DNA of 5,251 nt, taken from NCBI GenBank assembly GCA_946611025.1, contig CAMOCR010000050.1, forward strand, positions 1-5,251, given 5' to 3'. How positions within the stretch are numbered: the stretch's first letter is position 1; each line of letters begins with the position of its first letter. Below the pieces are notes generated by a model, which was given only the letters and a program-made list of their open reading frames with translations, searched no databases and was not told the origin of the DNA. The DNA comes from an uncultured Alphaproteobacteria bacterium (lineage in GTDB: Bacteria > Pseudomonadota > Alphaproteobacteria > Rs-D84). Below are positions 1 through 4,194 of this stretch, piece after piece. A program made the position numbers and the translations under genes.

Positions 1-26
1 CACACGTGCGCGACATTATTACCTGG

Positions 27-48
27 ATCCCGGCTCGGTGGCCGGGAT
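27..48. repeat. Palindromic element (8-bp inverted repeat)
   Basis: Arms ATCCCGGC (27-34) and GCCGGGAT (41-48) are perfect reverse complements around a 6-nt loop, TCGGTG. The flanks, CCTGG on the left and GACAC on the right, resemble the short GC-rich palindromes (TGGATCCC...GGGATGACA type) that I recall being scattered between genes in many proteobacteria. No T-run follows, so it is not a convincing terminator on its own. The structure is seen directly; its status as a dispersed repeat is inference. Confidence 0.5.
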
Positions 49-50
49 GA

Positions 51-102
51 CACTACCCCGGCGCATTCGCGCCACCCCTTCGCCACGCGAAGGGGATTTT
101 AT
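51..102 (+). repeat. Intergenic repeat, long copy (partner at 774-806)
   Basis: This 52-bp stretch begins with CACTACCCCGGCGCAT (51-66) and ends with GCGAAGGGGATTTTAT (87-102). The same two blocks are joined directly, without the 20 bp at 67-86, in the copy at 774-806, apart from one extra T in that copy's T-run. The long copy contains two hairpins: GGCGC/GCGCC (60-64/69-73) and a strong 9-bp stem (75-95). The two copies bracket the HAD-family phosphatase gene. It could be a REP-like dispersed element; the match between copies is seen, the genome-wide distribution is not. Confidence 0.6.
75..101 (+). terminator. Strong hairpin with short T-tract, terminator-like
   Basis: CCCCTTCGC (75-83) pairs perfectly with GCGAAGGGG (87-95) around a 3-nt loop, CAC, and is followed by ATTTTAT. 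This is the form of a Rho-independent terminator reading on the plus strand. It would end a transcript entering from the left edge and insulate the promoter just downstream. The T-run is only four bases, and the element is also part of a repeated sequence, so it may be a mobile or structural repeat rather than a dedicated terminator. Confidence 0.5.
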
Positions 103-121
103 ACTTTGCACTTTGCACTTT
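103..121 (+). repeat. 7-bp tandem repeat (ACTTTGC x 2.7)
   Basis: ACTTTGC occurs twice head to tail (103-109, 110-116), followed by a partial third unit ACTTT (117-121). It lies between the terminator-like hairpin and the -10 box of the promoter for the downstream gene, and it supplies the putative -35 region. Gain or loss of a unit would shift or remove the -35 hexamer, so it could vary between strains; that consequence is inference. Confidence 0.55.
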
Positions 122-133
122 ATTATTTATAAT
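105..133 (+). promoter_or_regulatory. Sigma70-type promoter for the HAD phosphatase gene
   Basis: A perfect -10 hexamer TATAAT (128-133) is preceded by a 17-bp spacer and a -35 hexamer TTTGCA (105-110), which matches TTGACA at four of six positions. The transcript would begin near 140, giving a leader of about 14 nt that carries the AGGA ribosome binding site (143-146), 7 nt before the ATG at 154. The same TTTGCA-N17-TATAAT arrangement recurs for rmuC on the other strand. Confidence 0.55.
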
Positions 134-153
134 CATCAAAAAAGGAAACCCAC

Positions 154-765
154 ATGCAAAAGAAACCAAAAAAAGTTAATGTTGTTGTATTTGATTTTGA
201 CGGAACGCTGTCGGCGCACGACGCAAATTATGAATTTGGAAAATATTGCTTTCGCCATTCATTGCGCGCGTGGCTGTTTTTGCCAATAACATTGTTCGGT
301 ATGTCGTTTCGGCGGGTTCAACCAAATGGCATTTGGTGGCGTGAAATCGGTCGGCGTTTTATAAATGCAAAAATGGTGAAAAAATATGCCCCCGGTTTTA
401 TTGCGGAACATAAATTAAATCGCTTTGGTTGGGCGGCCGAACGCGTGGCGGCGGAACGCGCGGCGGGCAACACGGTTATTTTGATTTCTGCATCGCCAAA
501 TTACCTGTTGCGGCCATTGGTGGCGGATATGGAATTTGACGATGTTATTTGTTCGGAAATGTACAGCAATAAACCGTGGAAATATCATTTCTTGTGCTAT
601 CACAAAAACAAGGTTGTTGCGTTAAACAAATGGGCAAAAAAGAATAAAATTGTGCCAAACATAGTGCGGTCATATTCCGACAGTAAATCTGATTTGCCAA
701 TAATGAATCTTGCAGCGGAACAGGTGTGGATAAATCGGCGCACCGGCGGACGTGTTGAAAAATAA
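154..765 (+). CDS. HAD-IB family phosphatase, PgpC/YfhB-like
   Basis: A 203-residue HAD-superfamily phosphatase with all four motifs. Motif I is DFDGT, with nucleophile Asp14 and acid/base Asp16. Motif II is ISASP (Ser112/Ser114), motif III is probably Lys153, and motif IV is SYSDSKSD, with Mg-binding Asp176 and Asp180. A hydrophobic, Arg-flanked stretch at about 37-52 sits in the cap region. The SYSDSxxDxP...W...RxG ending and this hydrophobic cap recall E. coli PgpC (YfhB), which dephosphorylates phosphatidylglycerophosphate at the membrane in phosphatidylglycerol synthesis; other HAD-IB enzymes act on phosphoserine-like substrates. HAD-IB membership is secure, the lipid substrate is inference. 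The ATG is supported by AGGA seven bases upstream and an adjacent TATAAT promoter. The gene appears to be a single cistron, bracketed by two copies of an intergenic repeat and convergent with rmuC. Confidence 0.85.
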   Translation: MQKKPKKVNVVVFDFDGTLSAHDANYEFGKYCFRHSLRAWLFLPITLFGMSFRRVQPNGIWWREIGRRFINAKMVKKYAPGFIAEHKLNRFGWAAERVAAERAAGNTVILISASPNYLLRPLVADMEFDDVICSEMYSNKPWKYHFLCYHKNKVVALNKWAKKNKIVPNIVRSYSDSKSDLPIMNLAAEQVWINRRTGGRVEK

Positions 766-773
766 AATTACGC

Positions 774-806
774 CACTACCCCGGCGCATGCGAAGGGGAT
801 TTTTAT
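774..806. repeat. Intergenic repeat, short copy, possible weak terminator between convergent genes
   Basis: CACTACCCCGGCGCAT (774-789) runs directly into GCGAAGGGGATTTT (790-803). These are the two outer blocks of the repeat at 51-102 with its central 20 bp missing. The loss removes one arm of the 9-bp hairpin, leaving only CCCC (779-782) to pair with GGGG (795-798) across a 12-nt loop, followed by five Ts. It may still act as a weak terminator for the HAD gene. Its right end overlaps the last codon of rmuC: the T-run supplies the rmuC stop TAA (803-805 on the minus strand). Confidence 0.6.
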
Positions 807-1672
807 TCCCCAAAATCCAGGTCGCGTAATTTTTCGGCACGTGGGGTGATTTTGCCGATGGATGTTTGCAAATCTTTTAAATCGTTTTCTGTCTGTACGA
901 AATGTTGTTGAACCGCGCCCGCACGTTTGTTCAATCGTTCTAAATCGGTCAATAACAAATCCAATTCGCGTTTAATTTGCGATGCAACGCGTTTGATTTT
1001 TATGTCCGACAATACCGCGCGAATTGTATTCAATGTTGCCCACAATGTTGATGGCGACACAATGAATACTTTGCGCCGTGCGGCATAATCAACCGCGCCT
1101 GGAAATTCACGGTGCAGTGTTTCAAATATAGATTCCGATGCAATAAACATCATTGCCGATTCCGCAGTTGTGCCGGGAATAATGTACTTTTCCGCAATGG
1201 CATCAATATGCTTGCGCACGTCCAGTTCGAATTGCTTTTTCGCGCCATCGTCGCCCCCCACAATGCGATTGTATGATTCCAATGGGAATTTACTGTCGAT
1301 AATCATATCACCCGGCGGATACGGCAGGCGGATAATACAGTCCGGTCGCACACCGGTTGCCAACACCGATTGAAATGCGTATGTTTCTGGTGGCATTATG
1401 TCAGATACGATATCTTCTAATTGTCTTTCCCCAAATGTACCACGTGCCTGTTTGTTGCCCATTAAAATATTCTTGAAATTGGCGATGTCGGCACTGATAT
1501 TCTTTAATTCAATCGCGTTTTGCGACAATGCCCCCAGGCGCTCTGCCAAACGTTCGCGCAGGCGGGCATTATCTTCGCGCAGGGCGGAAATGTCAACGGT
1601 TGGCCGGCGAAACAGCAGCACCAACAACATAACTGTAATTAAAACCAATAAAATTAAAATATAAGTTGTCAT
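803..1672 (-). CDS. rmuC: RmuC-family DNA recombination protein (short form)
   Basis: A 289-residue RmuC homologue. An N-terminal membrane anchor (about 3-21) is followed by a charged coiled-coil region (about 28-70) and the RmuC nuclease-like core. The core shows GNKQARGTFGERQLEDIV (72-89), PDCIIRLP (110-117), IDSKFPLESY (125-134), the FIASE segment (176-180) and VFIVSPSTLWATLNTI (202-217). E. coli RmuC (about 475 aa) limits recombination-driven inversions at short inverted repeats; molecular details are not settled. This copy is much shorter, mainly in the coiled coil and tail, while the core motifs are kept. The ATG at 1672 is preferred over an in-frame TTG at 1696 because AAAGGA lies seven bases upstream of it and the TTG falls inside the promoter. 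The gene is divergent from def and convergent with the HAD gene. Confidence 0.9.
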   Translation of the reverse strand: MTTYILILLVLITVMLLVLLFRRPTVDISALREDNARLRERLAERLGALSQNAIELKNISADIANFKNILMGNKQARGTFGERQLEDIVSDIMPPETYAFQSVLATGVRPDCIIRLPYPPGDMIIDSKFPLESYNRIVGGDDGAKKQFELDVRKHIDAIAEKYIIPGTTAESAMMFIASESIFETLHREFPGAVDYAARRKVFIVSPSTLWATLNTIRAVLSDIKIKRVASQIKRELDLLLTDLERLNKRAGAVQQHFVQTENDLKDLQTSIGKITPRAEKLRDLDFGE

Positions 1673-1693
1673 TTGGGAATCCTTTGGTATAGT
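1666..1693 (+). promoter_or_regulatory. Sigma70-type promoter for the def-fmt-truA operon
   Basis: The -35 hexamer TTGTCA (1666-1671, five of six consensus) is followed by a 16-bp spacer and the -10 hexamer TATAGT (1688-1693, five of six). Transcription would start near 1700, leaving a leader of about 15 nt that includes AAGAGG (1701-1706), 8 nt before the def ATG. The -35 box overlaps the rmuC start codon, and the -10 box lies 2 bp from the rmuC -10 box on the other strand. Confidence 0.6.
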
Positions 1694-1695
1694 CA

Positions 1696-1724
1696 ATTAT
1701 AAGAGGTTTTATAAATGTTGCAAA
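1696..1724 (-). promoter_or_regulatory. Sigma70-type promoter for rmuC
   Basis: Read on the minus strand, TTTGCA (1724-1719) is followed by a 17-bp spacer and a perfect TATAAT (1701-1696). Transcription would begin near 1689, about 17 nt before the rmuC ATG, with AAAGGA (1685-1680) in the leader. The -35 box lies inside the first codons of def. The element overlaps the def promoter face to face. Confidence 0.5.
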
Positions 1725-2218
1725 TGAAACTTTGTGGGGATTTGGTTCTGCGCGAAAAGTGCGATGTGGTGACTGAAATCACACCGGAAATTTTGCACAC
1801 GCTGGACGAAATGGTGCAGATGATGCGCGATCAAAATGGGGTGGGACTTGCCGCCCCTCAGGTGAACATCACAAAACGTTTCTTGGTTATGACCAATCCA
1901 GATACCGATGAAGTTTTCAAGATGATAAATCCAGTAATTACCAAGCGCAGCGATGAAACATGCACCATGGAAGAGGGATGCTTGTCGGTGTTGGGGCCGG
2001 ATGATTTGCCGGTTTTTGCAAATGTGACGCGTCCAGAATCGGTTGATGTTGCATGGACAGACGAAAACGGTCGGCAATTGGCGGCGCACATGTCGGGTCT
2101 GCCGGCGCGGGTTGTGCAACATGAAACAGACCATTTGGATGGGATATTATTTATCGACTATTTATCGCCGGTACGGCGCGAAATGGTTATGCGGAAAGTG
2201 CGGAAACACAAAAAATGA
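1715..2218 (+). CDS. def: Peptide deformylase
   Basis: A 167-residue peptide deformylase, a cytosolic metalloenzyme that removes the formyl group from the N-terminal methionine of nascent proteins. All three family motifs are intact: GVGLAAPQ (42-49), EGCLS (87-91, metal ligand Cys89) and QHETDHLDG (135-143, metal ligands His136 and His140, catalytic Glu137). The length and the tail (FIDYLSPVRREMV, 146-158) are typical of bacterial type I enzymes. The start follows AAGAGG by eight bases. It is the first gene of a compact operon, and its stop overlaps the fmt start in an ATGA (2215-2218), so the enzyme that removes the formyl group is translationally coupled to the one that adds it. Confidence 0.97.
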   Translation: MLQMKLCGDLVLREKCDVVTEITPEILHTLDEMVQMMRDQNGVGLAAPQVNITKRFLVMTNPDTDEVFKMINPVITKRSDETCTMEEGCLSVLGPDDLPVFANVTRPESVDVAWTDENGRQLAAHMSGLPARVVQHETDHLDGILFIDYLSPVRREMVMRKVRKHKK

Positions 2219-3021
2219 AAATCGTTTTAATGGGAACAAATGATTTTGTTGTCCCAATCTTTGAAGCCGTAAGACGTGCCGGACATGAAATTGTTGCGGT
2301 GTTTACCCGTGCGCCAAAACCAATGGGTCGAAAACAGGTTTTAACCCCGTCACCCGTGCATTTATGGGCGCAATCACATGGGTTGACCGTGCATACATCA
2401 ATCAAAGAATATAACTATACCCCCGATATGGTGGTGGTTGTGTCATATGGGGTGATTTTGCGCGATAATGTTTTGGGGTCTGCGCCGGTTATCAATATTC
2501 ACCCAAGCGATTTGCCGCGCTATCGTGGGCCATCGCCAATACGCACCGCGATTTATAATGGTGATAAACAAAGTGCGGTCTGTTTAATGCAAATCACCGC
2601 CGAAATGGATGCGGGCGATGTATATATGCGTGAACCATTCGAAATTGGTGAAAATGATACAAACGAAACAATTGAAAATCTTGTTTCAAAAATTGGTGCG
2701 GATATGCTGGTGGAATATTTATCTAATCCGGCAAAGTATAAACCGGTGGCGCAAATTGGCGAACCAACATTTACGCGTAAATTTACAGGTGACGATGAAA
2801 TAATTGATTGGTCAAAATCTGTGAATGAAATTCATAATCAAATTCGTGCGTTGGGTGCGGGGCGGACAAAAATAAATGGCATGGATGTAAAAATTTTGGA
2901 AACGCGCATTGAAAACGGCGAATTGAAGATTGCTAAAATTCAACCGGCGGGCAAAAAACCAATGGACTGGAAAAGTTTTGTAAATGGTTTGCATGGCGCA
3001 GAAATAAAATATGGGGAATAG
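2215..3021 (+). CDS. fmt: Methionyl-tRNA formyltransferase with shortened C-terminal domain
   Basis: A 268-residue Fmt, which formylates Met-tRNAfMet using 10-formyl-THF for translation initiation. The N-terminal catalytic domain is complete: MGTNDFVVP (6-14), the lid region around PKPMGRKQVLTPSP (34-47), SYGVIL (77-82), and NIHPSDLPRYRG (94-105) with catalytic Asn94 and His96. By spacing from PurN-type transformylases, Asp132 in EMDAGD is the third catalytic residue. The C-terminal tRNA-binding domain begins with IDWS (197-200) and IRAL (210-213) and keeps QPAGKKPM (243-250). Between these it is about 30-40 residues shorter than E. coli Fmt (about 315 aa), lacking the usual PGT...GDG strand region. 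There is no frameshift, so the compaction looks genuine. The ATG overlaps the def stop; the upstream GGA is weakly placed, suggesting translational coupling. Confidence 0.95.
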   Translation: MKIVLMGTNDFVVPIFEAVRRAGHEIVAVFTRAPKPMGRKQVLTPSPVHLWAQSHGLTVHTSIKEYNYTPDMVVVVSYGVILRDNVLGSAPVINIHPSDLPRYRGPSPIRTAIYNGDKQSAVCLMQITAEMDAGDVYMREPFEIGENDTNETIENLVSKIGADMLVEYLSNPAKYKPVAQIGEPTFTRKFTGDDEIIDWSKSVNEIHNQIRALGAGRTKINGMDVKILETRIENGELKIAKIQPAGKKPMDWKSFVNGLHGAEIKYGE

Positions 3022-3023
3022 GC

Positions 3024-3218
3024 ATGGCGAACACACAATTTGGAATTAAACATTGTAATGCGATTGTTGCAGATTATGATGCAATAAAAAATTACTGTCC
3101 GTGCATGAATTGCTTTGGTACGGGGTGTGATACGTGTACGGTATGGAACGAAGTTGTCAAAGCTGGTTTAAAAAAGTCATCAATATGCTTGGGCTGTAAA
3201 TTTCATTCGGGGCGGTGA
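3024..3218 (+). CDS. Small cysteine-rich protein, probable metal-binding, first of a tandem pair
   Basis: A 64-residue protein with eight cysteines (11, 25, 27, 30, 35, 38, 55, 58). The centre is C-x-C-x2-C-x4-C-x2-C (25-38), followed by a separate C-x2-C (55-58) and preceded by a lone Cys11 in HCNAIV. There is no signal peptide or membrane segment, so it is probably cytosolic. Cysteine pairs of this kind usually hold zinc or an Fe-S cluster; that role is inference and I recognise no family. It starts 2 nt after fmt with GGGGAA just upstream. The next gene encodes a paralogue with the same cysteine spacing, which supports both as real genes. A role linked to Def, Fmt or TruA is possible from position alone, but not shown. 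Confidence 0.8.
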   Translation: MANTQFGIKHCNAIVADYDAIKNYCPCMNCFGTGCDTCTVWNEVVKAGLKKSSICLGCKFHSGR

Positions 3219-3220
3219 TT

Positions 3221-3439
3221 ATGGACGCGGTCAACAATCCGTTTTATCATCCAATGTGCGGTCTGCACGCATGTAATGTTGTGGTGTCGCCGTATAATAA
3301 AAACGGGGAATGCGAATGTTTGAATTGCGCGGGTGTGCGATGCCAAGATTGCGAACGATATAAAGATTTGTTGGACGAAGCAGATAAAAATAACTGGTTG
3401 CGTTTGGAACGTTGTATAAATTGTATGAAACAAAAATGA
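3221..3439 (+). CDS. Small cysteine-rich protein, probable metal-binding, second of a tandem pair
   Basis: A 72-residue protein with nine cysteines (13, 18, 31, 33, 36, 41, 44, 65, 68). Its core C-x-C-x2-C-x4-C-x2-C (31-44) matches residues 25-38 of the upstream protein, with 7 of 14 positions identical (NC-x-G-x2-C shared). Both end in C-x2-C and share a CN(A/V)(I/V)V...Y block before the core; Cys13 is extra. The linker between core and final pair is four residues longer and charged, probably helical. The ATG at 3221 is preferred over an in-frame GTG at 3215: it lies 2 nt after the previous stop and 5 nt after GGGGCGG. Its TGA overlaps the truA ATG (3436-3439). Function unknown; zinc or Fe-S binding is inferred from the cysteine pattern. 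Confidence 0.8.
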   Translation: MDAVNNPFYHPMCGLHACNVVVSPYNKNGECECLNCAGVRCQDCERYKDLLDEADKNNWLRLERCINCMKQK

Positions 3440-4194
3440 CACGATATAAAGTAATTTTGGAATATGATGGTACAGACCTGATTGGGTGGCAAGAAAACCG
3501 CCAGGGGTCATCTGTGCAATCAATTGTCCAAGATGCGATTTTTTCATTTTGTGGTGCGCGTGTTGTGGTGACGGGTTGTGGTCGCACAGATGCGGGTGTT
3601 CATGCAATTGCTATGCCGGCGCACTTTGATTTGCCGACCGAGCACAGCGCAGAAACTGTTATGCGTGCATTGAATTTTTATATGGTGAATAAGCCGGTGT
3701 CGGTTATTGGCTGTGAAATTGTTGCTGACGATTTTAATGCGCGGTTTGATTGTGTGGCGCGTCACTATGTCTATATTGTTTTGAATCGTAGTGCCGCGCC
3801 GGTGCTGGATAAAAATCGTGTTTGGTGGGTGCCGCGCAAATTAAATGTGACGGCAATGCGGCGTGCCGCGGCAACACTGATTGGCAAACATGATTTTACC
3901 AGTTTTCGCGCCGCCGAATGTCAGGCAAAATCCCCAATAAAAACGTTGGATGAATGCAAGATTACAAAACGCGGTGATGAAATTTACTTTGAATTTTCGG
4001 CGCGTTCGTTTTTGCATCATATGGTGCGGAATATTGTTGGAACACTGGTCGAAATTGGTATTGGCAAGCCATATGATATTGATGAAGTTCTGCGTGCGAA
4101 AAATCGCAGCGCGGCGGGGCCAACCGCGCCGGCATCGGGTCTGTATTTTGTCAGTGCAGATTATTCCACCGCCGCGGATGCGCCGACGGAATAA
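3436..4194 (+). CDS. truA: tRNA pseudouridine synthase A (positions 38-40)
   Basis: A 252-residue TruA, which converts uridines at positions 38-40 of the tRNA anticodon stem-loop to pseudouridine. Visible motifs are YDGTDLIGWQ (10-19), GCGRTDAGVHA (47-57) with catalytic Asp52, HDFTSFRA (about 154-161), SFLHHMVRNIVGTLVEIG (about 195-212) and RSAAGPTAPASGLYFV near the C-terminus. Length is typical. Where many homologues have a Gln after GVHAxx, this protein has Met60, a minor difference. The start overlaps the stop of the second Cys-rich gene in an ATGA; an in-frame TTG at 3412 lies inside that gene and adds nothing conserved. No good ribosome binding site is seen, which fits translational coupling. 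It is the last gene of the operon, and its final 44 bp overlap comEC on the other strand. Confidence 0.96.
   Translation: MTRYKVILEYDGTDLIGWQENRQGSSVQSIVQDAIFSFCGARVVVTGCGRTDAGVHAIAMPAHFDLPTEHSAETVMRALNFYMVNKPVSVIGCEIVADDFNARFDCVARHYVYIVLNRSAAPVLDKNRVWWVPRKLNVTAMRRAAATLIGKHDFTSFRAAECQAKSPIKTLDECKITKRGDEIYFEFSARSFLHHMVRNIVGTLVEIGIGKPYDIDEVLRAKNRSAAGPTAPASGLYFVSADYSTAADAPTE

Noticed and set aside
38..289. 83-residue plus-strand reading frame crossing the upstream repeats and the start of the HAD gene
   Set aside because: It begins inside the palindrome and repeat, lacks a ribosome binding site, and its second half is an out-of-frame reading of the well-supported HAD phosphatase.
1673..1696. 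TTG at 1696 as the rmuC start, adding eight residues
   Set aside because: It lies within the predicted -10 box, leaving no room for a leader, whereas the ATG at 1672 has AAAGGA at a 7-nt spacing.
1709..2134. 141-residue minus-strand reading frame antisense to def
   Set aside because: It lies fully opposite a strongly conserved gene, and the His/Arg/Cys-rich translation is typical of a shadow frame with no recognisable motif.
3415..3420. TATAAA before truA as a -10 box
   Set aside because: No acceptable -35 hexamer lies 15-19 bp upstream, and the gene is coupled to the operon; it is probably chance in AT-rich coding sequence.
3412..3435. TTG at 3412 as the truA start
   Set aside because: The added residues are not part of the TruA fold, and the ATG at 3436 gives the usual N-terminus plus a typical ATGA coupling.
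3024..3439. The two Cys-rich frames as one gene broken by a frameshift
   Set aside because: Each frame carries its own complete set of cysteine motifs in the same order, and each has its own ribosome binding site and start codon, so tandem paralogues explain the data better.
3203..3607. 134-residue and overlapping shorter minus-strand frames opposite the Cys-rich genes and truA
   Set aside because: I considered whether the coding strand here might be minus. The plus-strand frames have paired cysteine motifs, good ribosome binding sites and coupled starts; the minus-strand frames have none of these.
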